Below, in pieces: positions 37,001 through 49,066 of a stretch of 64,000 bases of DNA (positions are counted from its first letter, which is position 1; each line of letters opens with the position of its first letter). Made by a program: the position numbers and the translations under genes. The DNA comes from Talinum fruticosum (Eukaryota; Streptophyta; Magnoliopsida; Caryophyllales; Talinaceae): the NCBI GenBank assembly GCA_021018815.1, contig JAITYX010000030.1, forward strand, positions 387,001 to 451,000, in the 5' to 3' direction. Under the pieces are notes generated by a model. That model was given only the letters and a program-made list of their open reading frames with translations. It ran no database searches and was not told the origin of the DNA.

Positions 37001-38220
37001 AAGAGGAATAATGAGGTTCGAGACGACTAATGGTATAAGACACCCTATTCCTTGCTCTTCTAATACGAGAACGACTACATTACTCAAAATAACAAGAAAA
37101 GTTTAAGATATCAACTAAGCTAAATTCAACAACATAAAGCACAACAACTTTTGTGTTACTCCATAGAAATTTAACCCAATCCAAGGGTATATTCATAATA
37201 TACATGTTACTCAATGTATAGATAATTGTTTTTCTTGTTTTCCAAGCATCAAAGATTGTGGTCTAAAGGAAGAAAGGTGGAAGAGAGGACACGGCTGTGT
37301 TGGCCTGGCCCCTAGATTTCTTATGTTTGGTATAGATAGTTTTGTTTGACTAGTAGCACATGGTTTTTTACATATTTTCCCTGCTACTACTAGGATGTAC
37401 GTACGTTCAACGTTCCAAAAGGTTTTTACTTTTTTATAAAAAATCCTTTTTGTGGTTAGCAAGACGCAAACCATATAAAATGAAAACAGATTAGTTACTC
37501 CAACGCCATGGACCTCTGATGAGTTCTCCTCAAGCAAGACAGATCATGAGGACCATTAGCATTCTAAAAATCTATCAATAAAAGAAACACGGACTCACAT
37601 TACCGTCATATGTATAAATATTATACAAATTAAAACATGTATTTAAGTTTATAAAATCCAATTTTTATATAGAGTTGAAGATATAACTTTAATTTGATAT
37701 ATTAATTCTAATGGTATTTGGTGTTCTATAGTGCAGAACTTAGTTTGCTTCTGAATTGAGGCATTCACAACGCATAGAGAGATCAACCAGAGAGGCTAAT
37801 GTTGAAGGCTGGATTTCCAAAATAGAAAGTTCCTAAGTTTTCTTGGTTGACAAGTCATCAGCTGGCAAACTTCGTAGGATTTAATTAATTTATATTCTAT
37901 ATTTCTCCCTTTTTAATTATTTTGTTACAACATATTATGTGTTTTTAATAGCTATACCAAGAACTCGTGAGGTGATATAATTTTAGAAATTAAAATTAAT
38001 TTTTTCTAAAAAGGAAATTATGATGTAAACAACAAATTATATCATACAATAAATATGTCCAAAACTTGTGTTTTTTTTTAATTAAGAAAAAGGATCAATA
38101 GTAAACAACAAATTTCCCATTTCATCGAAATATTTCCTAAGTTGACACCTCATTTCCCCATCGGACGAATAGTCATCCCCCTCTTGCTCTTTGTCCATTT
38201 GACCGTCGTCACCCCTCCGC
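34082..38220. other. Intergenic, no gene recognised
   Basis: Less AT-rich in 35150-36200, where overlapping frames on both strands (for example 35157-35504 and 35705-36184 on minus) have no recognisable domain. An unidentified non-coding transcript or decayed repeat cannot be excluded. A CT run lies at 34932-34949. Confidence 0.45.
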
Positions 38221-38227
38221 TATATAA
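38221..38227 (+). promoter_or_regulatory. TATA box of LDH gene
   Basis: TATATAA, 121 bp before the LDH start codon. Confidence 0.6.
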
Positions 38228-38341
38228 CCTTCCCATGCCCCTCTGCTGCTGTTCTCTCTCCATCAACAACTCCACTGACCAATTAAACCCACTCAACCCA
38301 GTAGATCCCCAAATCAAAAGCAAAGCTTCAAACTTTGAAAA

Positions 38342-39671
38342 ATGTCGATACCCAAAACCCCATCAGGAACCTCCCTAAGCGGGCTCGACATAGCCGGATC
38401 GTTCTTCGCTCCGATCCAGGACGCCGCCCCTCCGTCGCCGACGAAGCGGCACATAAAGATCTCCATCGTGGGCACCGGCAACGTCGGGATGGCCATTGCC
38501 CAGACTATCCTAACCCAAGACCTCGCCGACGAGCTCTCCCTGGTAGACGCTCTTCCCGACAAGCTCCGCGGCGAGATGCTCGACCTCCAGCACGCCGCCG
38601 CCTTCCTCCCCGGACCCGCATCTCCGCCTCCACCGACTACTCCACCACCGCCGCCTCCGACCTCTGCATCGTCACCGCCGGAGCTCGGCAGAACCCCGGC
38701 GAGTCCCGCCTTAACCTCCTCCACAGGAATGTTAATCTCTTCAGGAACATCATACCTCCACTGGTGAAGCACTCCCCTGATGCTATTCTACTCATTGTCT
38801 CCAACCCTGTTGATATCTTGACTTATGTGGCTTGGAAGCTGTCCGGGTTTCCGTCCAATCGGGTAATCGGGTCGGGGACTAATCTGGATTCTTCCCGCTT
38901 CCGGTTCTTGATTGCCGATCATCTTGATGTCAATGCTCAGGATGTTCAGGTAATTCATTAATTACAACTATTAAGCTAATTGAATTGCTAATTGATCAGC
39001 TAATTTGACGCTTAATCAGCTATGCGTTTAACTTTGATTTAGTAATACTTGCTTAATGGTAGTGATTCGTCGGTTATAATAGTCGATATCTAGAGAGAAT
39101 CTACCCATTCAAGGAAAATCAAACCCGACCCTAAATTAACATTGAGGTTGTCTTGATTAAGATTTATAAGTAATTAAAAATTAATTTATGAAATTAATCC
39201 GTCTTAAATCTGAATTAATACTTGCAGGCATACATAATAGGAGAGCATGGAGACAGCTCGGTGGCACTGTGGTCAAGCATAAGCATAGGAGGAGTCCCCG
39301 TGCTAAGCTTCTTAGAGAGGCGCCAAATACCCTACGAGAAGGCGACCCTTGAGAACATCCACAAGGAGGTGATCAACTGCGCCTACGAGGTGATCAAGCT
39401 CAAGGGCTACACCTCCTGGGCCATCGGATACTCGGTTGCCAACCTGGCCAGGTCCATCCTGAGGGACCAGCGGAGGATACACCCAGTGTCGGTCCTAGCC
39501 AAAGGGTTCCACGACATCGAAGACGGGGAAGTGTTCTTGAGCCTGCCGGCACAGCTCGGAAGAGGGGGCGTGTTGGGAGTCATCAATGTGCCCATCACTG
39601 ATGAGGAGGCTGAGCAGCTTAGGAAGAGTGCTAAGACCATTCTGGAACTGCAACAACAACTTGGTGTTTAA
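38342..39671 (+). CDS. LDH: L-lactate dehydrogenase, two exons (one frame break)
   Basis: Cytosolic NAD-dependent L-lactate dehydrogenase, reducing pyruvate to lactate under low oxygen. Exon 1 is 38342-38949; the intron of 278 bp is GT-AG; exon 2 is 39228-39671. Seen: the Rossmann loop GTGNVG (residues 44-49); [11 protein letters not shown], whose Gln marks LDH rather than malate dehydrogenase; [18 protein letters not shown]; and the catalytic His in GEHGDSS (about residue 210). The frame slips in a run of four C at 38608-38611. One further C restores [13 protein letters not shown] and a 350-residue product, the normal plant length. The exon 1 region is unusually GC-rich for the window. One missing base in a C-run suggests consensus error; a null allele is the alternative. 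Confidence 0.94.
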
Positions 39672-40086
39672 CTTTCATCTTTCATTTTGGACCGCTATAG
39701 ACTTTATACGTGTCTGAATCCCACTTTATAGTCTGAATTTGCCTGATTTGTTGTAGCCTTTGTCATTTTGGTGTTTGATGGAATCTGAAAAGAGGGCGTT
39801 GATTTTGATAAGAGAAAGGTATATGTGAGGTTTTGCTTAATTTGTGTGATCTAACTTACTATTTTATGAGAAATTATAAATTTCACGTTATAAGGCACTT
39901 CTTTTAAGATTATAGTATTATAAATTAAATTAAAAAATATATAAATAGTTCTCTGTTGGAATAACAAAATGGCGTTATAATTTAGAAGTTATGGTAAAAT
40001 TATCTTTCTATCGATAGTTTTTGTATGCATGAAAATAAATTTGTAGTTTTATTTATTTCATAGGTTGGAGGGAACAGGTGAACGGA
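39672..40086. other. Short intergenic between LDH and NDUFB8
   Basis: LDH 3' UTR/flank followed by AT-rich sequence; no other feature seen. Confidence 0.5.
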
Positions 40087-40153
40087 GGCCCAAAGAATGA
40101 AATGAAAAGAAAACGATAGGACATCACTAAATTTGGATGAGCCCATGGGCCCA
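40087..40153 (+). promoter_or_regulatory. Site II-type (TGGGCY) elements upstream of NDUFB8
   Basis: GGCCCA at 40087-40092 and the cluster GCCCATGGGCCCA at 40141-40153 lie 45-112 bp before the start codon. TGGGCC/T site II elements are well known in promoters of plant nuclear genes for mitochondrial respiratory proteins and bind TCP factors, which fits the gene. Confidence 0.65.
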
Positions 40154-40198
40154 GTTGTTATGCCCTTTTTTAACAACTACAGCTCGAACTAGAGAGAG

Positions 40199-41546
40199 AT
40201 GGCTGGAAGACTGAGCAAAGTAGCCTCCACAATACTCGCCGGAAACGCTGCCGTTGGTCGCTCCCTCGGCTCTTCAGTCCGTCAACGCGCCGGCATGGGT
40301 CTCCCCGTCGGCAAGCACATTGTCCCTGATAAACCGGTCTCTCTCTCTCTCTCCCTCTGCCTGTCTCTCATTTGATTTCCTTCTAATCAATCCGAATTGA
40401 TTCTCCCAAAATTTTCAATTCATTAGCTTCCGGTAAATGACGAGCTTGTGTGGGACAACGGTACGTCATTTCCCGAGCCTTGCATCGATCGCATTGCGGA
40501 CACTGTCGGAAAGGTAATGCTAAATTTCCATTTCCAGTGTTGTGATTTTGGGAAATTTTATTTTATATGTTAGAGTTCATCTGACCTTGCTTCAATTACA
40601 AATTTCAGTACGAAGCACTGGCTTGGCTGTGCGGAGGTTTGGGGTTCTTCGCCTCACTTGGCTTGGCCGCTTTCTGGAATGATAAAGCTTCCAAGATACC
40701 CTTTGTAAGTTCTATTGATTTCTGCTATTAGGTTTGGATGGTATTTGAGTTCCTGTAATTAATTTGTTTACAAATTTGTATCTTCCCTAGTTGGGGTATT
40801 GGACTTGATTCTTCTCGCTGGATAAAGAGAATTGCTTCGTCATTCTCTGCCATCATGCTTTCAATTGGGTAGAAGTAATCTTGGTACTGATTACATTAGA
40901 TTACGTTGCATTTTGGTTAAATCACTATGGACAGTATGATATAACATGTTATATGCTTGACAGTTACCTGGAAAAGTGATTATCAACCTCATGAAAGTGA
41001 GTAGCTGCGTGCATCATTAGGTCCTGGAGTCCGGATGAATGTGACTGCATCACAAGGAATAATAGCCATTTTCAAACAGTCATTTGCTTCAATCTAAAAA
41101 ATTAACAATGTAGTAGTCTTTGTAGATCTTTGATTGTTGTGCTCTCTGAAAAAATTTAGAAATACTCGCCCAATTTAGGAAGATGGAAATTACCACCTGG
41201 TTCAAGCTCAAAACCCTTTGTGAGGAGTCCATCTTGTCTGGTGCAGAATGTAGTAGTCTTCGTAGATCTTTTAATGCCTAATATCCTTCTTTATCTATTT
41301 GAGGGACAGCATCCAAGTGGTTACTCATTGCCCTTTTTTCCCTTCTTTTCTATAGATTGCATCTATCTGTCTCTAAGTGCGTGCTGTGCTGAAAGAGCCC
41401 CTTAGTTTTAGTGATTGGAGCTCATTTGAGCTATTGACTGTCTGTATATTTATAGCCTACTTGATGACATTGTTTTTGTGTGGGAGCAGGCACCAAAGGT
41501 CTATCCATACGACAATTTGAGGGTGGAACTCGGCGAAGAGCCATAG
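40199..41546 (+). CDS. NDUFB8: Mitochondrial complex I subunit NDUFB8 (beta subcomplex 8)
   Basis: Accessory subunit of NADH:ubiquinone oxidoreductase in the inner mitochondrial membrane. Four exons: 40199-40336, 40427-40513, 40609-40704, 41490-41546, all GT-AG and phase 0, giving 125 residues. It starts MAGRLSKVASTILAGN, an Arg-rich mitochondrial-type N-terminus, then GMGLPVGKHIVPDKP, the very conserved DELVWDNGTSFPEPCIDRIA, one hydrophobic membrane segment (about residues 79-98, ALAWLCGGLGFFASLGLAAF) and the tail VYPYDNLRVELGEEP. It matches the plant ortholog (Arabidopsis At5g47570 by memory). Intact; head-to-tail with LDH, with 527 bp between them. Confidence 0.95.
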
Positions 41547-42349
41547 ATACATCCAGTGGTTGTATGCAAATGTTACTCAACCCGTTTGGCCCCCGAACTT
41601 TTTTCATTTATTTTTTCTTTTGTAATGGATCAATACTCAAAAGTAATAGATTATACATTGATGTTGCAAGGTCTAGTTGCTTAGATTGGAACTCTTTTGC
41701 TTGGTTTTATTATCCTTGATGTGATGAACTACAGCTCTCATGGCGAATTCAGTGTGATTGTTATATAAGTTCAAAGTTTTAGCGCATCCTTTGCTCTACT
41801 GAAACACCCTTTGCGGACTTATAAATAAAAATTATAAAGAATTATAGTCAGTTGTAAATCATAATTCTGAAGCTAAAATAGCGAGAAACATAATGTCCAA
41901 AGAGGAAATAACACACGAGGAGAAATCGAAACCTTGAGTTTGCAAGCAGCATCCTTTCTTTTAAATTTTATTTTTTAGTTTACTTTGGAGTGCAGTATCG
42001 AGTTTCGAACTCAGAACCTCCCTGAAGCCCTATATCCAACAATTCATGTGAAGTTGAATATGTGAAAATTAGCGAGCATTACATGGCAAAACCAGTAACA
42101 TCCTTATGACAACTGCACTCGTCCCGCTGTGCCACGTCGAAGCCGAATTAGTAGACTCAATAAAGCATAAAAAAATTATATAAAAATATTAAATACGTAA
42201 GGTGTAAAAATAGGAGAATTCCTCTTGTTGAAGTCTCACCGCAAGGCTTAGATGAGAGATTAAACTAATTTACAATCTTGAAACTTGAAAGTGAAACTGC
42301 CGCCCCTAAATTTGCATGGATTCTGGAAGGCAGGCACCCAAACGGAGCC
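41547..42349. other. Intergenic, NDUFB8 3' flank to HyPRP array
   Basis: 3' UTR then AT-rich DNA. A GTTTCGAACTCAGAACCTCC phrase near 42002 resembles tRNA-derived repeat debris, but no element could be delimited. Confidence 0.45.
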
Positions 42350-42356
42350 TATAAAA
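42350..42356 (+). promoter_or_regulatory. TATA box, HyPRP 1
   Basis: CTATAAAACCC context, 64 bp before the start codon; the same context recurs in the array. Confidence 0.75.
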
Positions 42357-42413
42357 CCCCCCTTTCTGCTCTTCTCATTACCCAGCGGCATCCTCTCCAA
42401 AACTCTCTCTAAA

Positions 42414-42770
42414 ATGGCCTCCAGAACTACCGTCATTGCCATGTTTGCACTCTTTGTCTCCTTAAACCTCATCTTCTTCCCTCTCACTTCCGCCACGAAC
42501 CCTCTTCCAAGGTGCCCCATCGACGCCCTTAAGCTAAGGGTATGCGCCAACTTGCTGAATGGGCTGCTCGGGGTCCGAGTGGGAGCCCCTCCTCCTAAGG
42601 AAGCTTGCTGTGGCCTCGTTCGAGGTCTTGCTGATCTTGACGCTGCTGTCTGCCTCTGCACTGCTCTTAAGGCCAATGTTCGGGGCAACCACCTTAACAT
42701 ATCTGTGTCTCTAAGCTTGCTTCTCAACCAATGTGGCTGCAAAATCCCTCCTGGTTTTACTTGCCCTTGA
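42414..42770 (+). CDS. HyPRP-family 8-cysteine-motif secreted protein 1 (no proline-rich linker)
   Basis: A 118-residue secreted protein of the DC2.15/14-kDa proline-rich type (bifunctional inhibitor/LTP fold). The signal peptide spans about residues 1-26. The eight-cysteine domain runs from Cys34 (PRCPIDALK) through CC, CLCTALKAN and a final TCP. Uniquely in this array there is virtually no proline/glycine linker between signal peptide and domain (only TNPLPR). It has the extra cysteine of the CGC type after Cys7. The start was chosen at MASRTT because the upstream in-frame extension is leader-like and contains the TATA region. The family includes AZI1/EARLI1, linked to cell wall, lipid signalling and stress; the role of this member is unknown. 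Confidence 0.93.
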   Translation: MASRTTVIAMFALFVSLNLIFFPLTSATNPLPRCPIDALKLRVCANLLNGLLGVRVGAPPPKEACCGLVRGLADLDAAVCLCTALKANVRGNHLNISVSLSLLLNQCGCKIPPGFTCP

Positions 42771-44044
42771 GGATTCATCGTCATCAACACCTTTCTTTTT
42801 TTTTTTTGGAGCTATTATGCAATTTTAATAAACTCTCCTACTGGAGGGAATTCCCAGGTTTATGACATGGTTTTCTTGGATGGTTGAATAATTAATATCA
42901 ACCCATCTTAATGTCGATGTTACAAGTTTAAAGATCATGATGGTTAATGCTTGCTTATCTCGTAATTAAATTTGTTTAACCACATTACTGAAATTTAAAC
43001 GCATAATCCAGTGATCTAAACTTGAAGGGTAAATACCTAAATTTATTGAAAGATGAAAACACTATTTTACTATTCAAATTTGTACGATCAACCACCAATA
43101 GCATTTCATTTCACAAAGTTTGGAAATCCCAGAATGACGATCATCACCCGAAAGCCCAAACCATTACTGTAGTAAGTGGGCTACTCTTCAGTATATGTAG
43201 TGCGTTTCAAAGAAGGCCCAAAAAAATGAGTCCACATGGTTTGGACCTTCCACGAGACATGGCAAGCCAAATTTATGTTGAATTCCATAATGTAGGTTTT
43301 CAACATTAGTGAATAATCGGCAACACAACATTAGTGAATTCAACCCTTTGATAACAATTTTTGAAAATTATACGAAACATACTAATTAATACTCGTACAA
43401 CATATTCGTAATAATATACTAATAGACATTGAATAATAAAAACGTAAAATAAAAAGTTGCATTTGGTTTATACATGTGAAAAATACAATGGTAAACCATG
43501 AAAAAATATTTGATTTTTTTTTCCTGAAAATATCGTTGTTGAAATTTTACAAATTATGTGGGAAAATTCTATAGGATAGTTAACTAATTTATTTTTATTA
43601 TTTTTTGGAGGACTATCTTTATGCATAACCAAAAAGTTAAAGAAAAAGGATGGTTGCCTAAGAATTTGTGAAGAATGAATTATTATTAATGTTTAAAGGA
43701 GGAAAATGAAACAAAATACTAATCCAAAAAAGTTTATTTCTTAAGTTTAATGTGAAAATTTAATAATATTAATTAGAATTTGATAAGATGTGGATAAAAA
43801 TTTAGATTTTTGTTTTACATGTCGGTAGACATGATTGGTAAATTGATTTTTTTGTTCCCTTTCTTTTCTTATCATCATACATCAAAGGAAAAAAAAAACA
43901 AAGATACAAAAGGAATTTGGAAGTGAGTGTGCGTGTGTGTGAGGGAGAAGAATAACCTCAAGAAGTGGCAAAAACAGTATGTGAATGCGGCTGCCACACT
44001 TAATACGAGTCAAAGGTTGCATGCACTGCAAAAATTCAGGGAAT

Positions 44045-44272
44045 ATTTTGACATTTTTGATCGAGACACCCAAATTACAAGCTCATGTTTACTTTGTTAT
44101 AATTTTATTTATTAAGACCTAAAAAAATTACAAAAATAGAAGATATTTTCTATTTGATTATTGATTATTTTGACTTTTTCATCGAGATATCCCAATTACA
44201 AGTTCGTATTTACTTTGTTAGAATTTTATTTATCAAAACCTTCAAAAATACAAAATTAGATGATATTTTTCA
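44045..44272. repeat. Diverged 122-bp-period tandem duplication
   Basis: 44045-44152 and 44167-44272 share ATTTTGAC, ATCGAGA(C/T)A, CAATTACAAG, TTTACTTTGTTA and GAT(G/A)ATATTTT(C/T) blocks in order. Confidence 0.8.
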
Positions 44273-45275
44273 TGGAGGTTGTTTTCCTCCTCTTTATTTG
44301 ACTATTTATGAATCTAATCTTATTATAGTTGCTATATTTTCGAAAATAGGATAAATTTATTAAAGATACATAATTTAGATTGATATAATCAAACTTTGAT
44401 TTTCTGCATGATGATGAACATCCTACCCTCAAACTACACTAAAGAGAGTATTTTTGCTATGTATCATATACTTGTACATGTTTCACTACCATTTAGGTTG
44501 TATCTGAATTGGGAAAGAGATTTCAATGTTGAGTATGATCATATTCATTATAAAAAAAAAAAAGTTGAAATACTAATGGATTTTTCGACGGAATTGTCAA
44601 AATACTGATGGAAATATCTGTTTAAATTTCGCTTGTAAAAATTCTATCGGACATTTCCGTGCTATTTTTGTTTTTGTTTTTGTTTTTTTTTTTGTAATGC
44701 TTTCACATGGAATTTTAAATCAAGATATATCATATACTACTTTACTTTGGGATTAGTTTTAAATTATTTACTTGTGTCTTCCTAAACAAAAGAATAATTT
44801 GCATAATTAAGCAGATAACCTTGATGAATATATGATTGAGATATGAAGGATATTTGTGCACCGCACATATACTTGTCTTATCTTTCCTCCGCCGGTGTTC
44901 TCATCCAATGGTTAACAGCTTATTAGTAATTATACAGAAAACCCAGGCAATGAAGAATATTTGAAGGTCAAATTCAACAATGTAGGCAATAGGCCAGCTG
45001 AATATATATATACTAGACAACAAATTATTTTATATTATTGATTGATCCCTCAATCGTGTGGCCTTCTGGGAACTCTTTTACAGTTTTGATTTCAAGATCC
45101 GAGAAACCTTCTAATAACTTGGTGCTTGTCTCTTTCTTTCGAAATACTTCAAGACTTATGACTTCTGAACATATGTAATTTTCCAAACCTCAGAATCAAT
45201 CAAATCTCAAACCTGTTACTGTCAAAAATTTAAAGTCAATGATAAAATCTTTCTTGTCCTGAATTTTTTTGATAA

Positions 45276-45410
45276 TGTCATATCATGTATATTTTTAAGC
45301 TTTCAAATATTAAGATCGATAAAATTCAATAATATATGTCAACAGTGTCATGTTATGTATATTTCTAAGTTTTAATCGTTAAAAGCGATGAATCCCGATG
45401 ATATATGTAT
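45276..45410. repeat. Diverged ~70-bp tandem duplication
   Basis: Two units share TGTCAT(A/G)T(C/T)ATGTATATTT, TAAG(C/T)TTT, GATAAA/GATGAA and AATATATG/GATATATG blocks in order. Confidence 0.6.
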
Positions 45411-47503
45411 TTTTTTCACCACAAGAGAGTTTATTAAAGTGGACAACCATAAAACTTAATTAATATATAAAAATTTAAAAATTTGAAAACGAACCTTGAG
45501 TGTAATTGTCTCTAACTATTGGGTGAATTTTCATTTTATGTTGACTAAAATAGATGATGTTGATACTATTGGGTAAATCCCTAATTATTGATTCCTAGAC
45601 GTGAGATTGATAAATAAAATTTGTCTGATAAATATAGTGGGTACGTTTACATTACCATATTAGACAGTGAATAAACTGTATCAAAGTAGGCAGTGCTTAT
45701 TGGTGAACGAAAAGACATCAAATGATGACAAAGGGCCGTGTATTTCAAAGTAAAAAATCGTGAAAGACTCCTTTATAATATGAAAAAGTGAAAATGACAG
45801 AAACCTTAACATAAAATATTAAAAACATATCATAATTGGGTCTAAAAGGCACTATTCTATATAAAATTCTTTACAAAATAGGATATAAATACTCCGTATT
45901 CATTGTTTAAGAACAACAATTAACAAAACGGTTAATATTTTAAAACGCATAATCGAATCAAACTTAAGTAGCGAATATGAATAATGTTAATTATTAGGTA
46001 AGCGCCAAGATGAGGAAGATGAATGCATGAAATCGATCATAATGCGAACTATTTGGTGTAAGTTGGGCATATGCTTGTATATTTTTAGAAAGAGGAGTTT
46101 CTGTAGCGCACTTGAAGATTTTGGATTCTTTGGAATGTCGTGTTATAATAATAAGGAATAATATTCAGAAAACTATCAATTTTCATGTGTGCTTGCTGGG
46201 TTTAAACTCACAAGTCACAGCCACTTTGAATTTAACATTTTCCCAATATCTTCATTTGCACACTCTTAATTACCTTCTTGTGTAAGGCACTCATTCTCGA
46301 TCACAACTGATTTTGATGTATCATGGCAGGATGCCTTTTTAAAATAGTTCCGGACTATTTTTTCGCCTTATGTTATAGTAGACTAAAATAAAATAATTTG
46401 AAACTTCATTTACTTTATTTCTATACGTTATTAAGTTGTCAATATTTTTAAATATAATATTTAACAAAAGCAATCTTTCTAATTAAAGGGTAAGGCTTCT
46501 GCATCAAACTAACTCTCCGGCTATCTCCATAAGTGGTGCCTAGTGGCAGGACTTTTTAATGTATGAAATCGAATTTTTTTTTTTTTGAGAGAATAAAAAA
46601 GAGGGGGAGGGGGGTTTAATTAATTAGGAAATTAAGGTGCCATTATTTCAAGGTATATGTCGTAATTAATGTGAACTAAATAAAGCTCAACTTGTTGAAT
46701 GTATGTTTGTGTACCTAATTCCCTTGCTTGACTTCATAATGGATGTTTATTGAATATTAGTATGTAGTTTTCTATTTTAATAGGTGATTTCATGTAAGAT
46801 CTACTTACACTATATTATCTGTTCATATCTAAATAAATTCAATTTTACTTCAAATAGAAATAATAAAAATAAGAAACGATTTCTTTGCTTTTAGAGTTTA
46901 AATTGGATTTTTTAAAATTAATTGACAATGAGATATCCAATGCAAATTATTTCTTTTTTGGTAAATTATGGACAATAAGTCAATTATGGAACAATAGAGA
47001 ATTAATTAGGGGAAAAAAACTTTAAGTGAAGACTTACAAACTGGCCAGCACCCCTAACATTTTACATCAGCATTCGTATATATCAATGCCTTTTTGTTTA
47101 TTTGTTCTTTAAGTTTTATTCACGATACCAAATTAGAAATTGAATCACCAAAAAATCGGAACAGATCTGATCTAATATTTAAAATAGTTCATTTGTAATA
47201 TTTTTTGTTAGCATAAAGCATAGTCATATATACTTCCAAGATTAAGTACAGAACTACACTCTTCTAAGCTTTTAATATACACTAGTAGAAATCTTGAAAC
47301 CCTAATAATTTCACGTACATATTGAGGAGGAAGACAAAAGACAACTAAACTAGATAATTATAGGAATGATGACATTCCATAATCCAGCTTGTTCTCCTTT
47401 GATTGAACCCTCTGATCTCACACGGGCCACCACTTTCACAGAAAAAAAGTCTTAATTATTTTTTAAAATGAAATTTATTCCTAAAAATATGAGAATTTTT
47501 TTC

Positions 47504-47510
47504 TATAAAA
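47504..47510 (+). promoter_or_regulatory. TATA box, HyPRP 2
   Basis: CTATAAAACCC context, 118 bp before the start codon. Confidence 0.7.
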
Positions 47511-47621
47511 CCCTAAGCTCACTTCCTCATTACCCACCACAGTCCCTCCCATCACAAGCCTTTTTATTCCTCCTAGCTCCTTAATTTGGAAATCTAGTAG
47601 CTTATAGCTTGTTCCCCTAAG

Positions 47622-48065
47622 ATGGCTTCAAAGGCTTTGGCATCCACATCCCTCCTCCTTTGCCTCAACCTAGTGTTGTTCACCTTGGTGAGCTCCAACT
47701 ATGTTCCCTGCCCACCACCCCCACCAAAGACCCCATCGGGTGGCCACGGTCACCATGGTGGTAGTCCATCGGCACCATCGACACCAACACCGGTGCCATC
47801 TCATGGCAAGTGCCCTATTGATGCCCTAAAGTTGGGCGTATGTGCCAACGTGTTGGGTGACTTGCTAAGCGTTGTCATCGGTAAAGTACCAGACAGCCAT
47901 TGCTGCCCTCTCATCCAAGGACTGGCTGACCTTGAGGCTGCCGTCTGCCTTTGCACCGCTATTAAGGCTAATGTCTTGGGAATTAAACTTAATGTTCCCG
48001 TCTCCTTAAGCTTGTTGCTTAACCACTGTGGCAAGAACGTACCCTATGGCTTCGAGTGTCCCTAA
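47622..48065 (+). CDS. HyPRP-family secreted protein 2 (Pro/Gly/His linker)
   Basis: 147 residues, intronless. Signal peptide about 1-25. The linker at residues 26-63 contains six consecutive prolines (the PCPPPPPPK region), a GGHGHHGG stretch and Ser/Thr-Pro pairs suited to hydroxyproline glycosylation. The eight-cysteine domain runs from Cys64 ([12 protein letters not shown]), with [20 protein letters not shown] and ECP. It has exactly eight domain cysteines, with Lys at the CGC position, as in members 3 and 5 (Gly/Lys). The linker is unlike the PKPK type of its neighbours. Likely extracellular; precise role unknown. Confidence 0.94.
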   Translation: MASKALASTSLLLCLNLVLFTLVSSNYVPCPPPPPKTPSGGHGHHGGSPSAPSTPTPVPSHGKCPIDALKLGVCANVLGDLLSVVIGKVPDSHCCPLIQGLADLEAAVCLCTAIKANVLGIKLNVPVSLSLLLNHCGKNVPYGFECP

Positions 48066-48740
48066 GCTATCAATCATGATCTTACCTTAATTACTATTTT
48101 TCTACATTCCCGTTGTGCTGTTTTGCTATAAGGATTACTTACATGTATGTCCAGTTGATATTTGTTTATCGTTGTACTTGATTTTATTTTATTCATGAAT
48201 AAAATGATTGTGTTTCGGTGAATTAGATCGATTGATGATGTACTTATTGTCTTTTCATTGATCTTATTAAAGTTTCTTGATATCAAACTATATTATCAAA
48301 CTTATTTCCGACTCACTAATAAATTGAAAATTTTTGGTAAGTATAGGAAACAAAATTATGCTTATATAAGTAAACCTTGGCAAAAAATTTTACACCCCAT
48401 TCCTTGAAATTTTTAAACCCTGAAAAACTCCTCAACTATAGACTTGAGAATAAAATTTAACACAGTAAAACATACCCTTGAGATATTCTACGTAAACAAG
48501 GCAGCTCCTAGTAAAAAATTAAAGATATACAAGACAGACTCCTTTTTCAGTAATAAAGACTACTCACATTCGAAAATCCAGAATATGAGCAAGATCTGAT
48601 TTATGCTTTCAACTTTACATATTTTTGAACTTTCGCCATCTGAAGTTTTCGTTTAGAATAAATTGCATGCTACTGTAGTAAGCACATGTCTATATTTTTC
48701 TCTCTTTTTTTTTTTAATTTCAGGATAAGGTCAATCAAAC

Positions 48741-48742
<2 letters not shown>

Positions 48743-48790
<48 letters not shown>
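48743..48790. repeat. (AT)n microsatellite
   Basis: A perfect AT run of about 48 bp. Confidence 0.95.
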
Positions 48791-48792
<2 letters not shown>

Positions 48793-49014
48793 CAACTGGT
48801 CGACCAAGTGCAAAGTTATATATATTTATCCTATATAACATGAATCCGGGTCTATATATGAATTTGATAACATGACATAATTTAGGAGAAAAGATCCAAA
48901 CTTTTTCTAAAGAGAGACCATGAAAATAGGTAGTATATTTTAATTTAAAATAAAATACTATTTATGATATATAACTTTTGGATTTATGAACCTGGATCAT
49001 AATAAAAAAACGTT

Positions 49015-49066
49015 TGTTGCAACGTTTGGAAGAGCTTGAGGCATCAGTTTGTCTTTGCACATCAAT
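49015..49066 (+). pseudogene. HyPRP eight-cysteine domain relic
   Basis: The sequence reads TGTTGC, then GAGCTTGAGGCATCAGTT and TGTCTTTGCACATCAAT. This matches the nucleotide pattern of the CC...[11 protein letters not shown] block in neighbouring genes, with about 10 bp deleted between the CC and CLC codons. Nothing recognisable surrounds it, so it appears to be the last trace of an eighth array member. Confidence 0.65.

Larger units (their letters stand above)
42771..47503. other. Intergenic between HyPRP 1 and 2
   Basis: AT-rich, without a recognised gene. Two diverged tandem duplications are visible, at 44045-44272 (period 122) and about 45276-45410 (period about 70). Confidence 0.5.

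Noticed and set aside
38314..38961. Alternative-frame ORFs over LDH exon 1
   Set aside because: GC-rich shadow frames; the true product is split between two of them by one missing base.
42260..42790. Antisense frames over HyPRP genes (also at 52702-53152, 58439-58919, 60688-61198, 63495-63857)
   Set aside because: Conserved only because the sense strand is conserved; no independent coding evidence.
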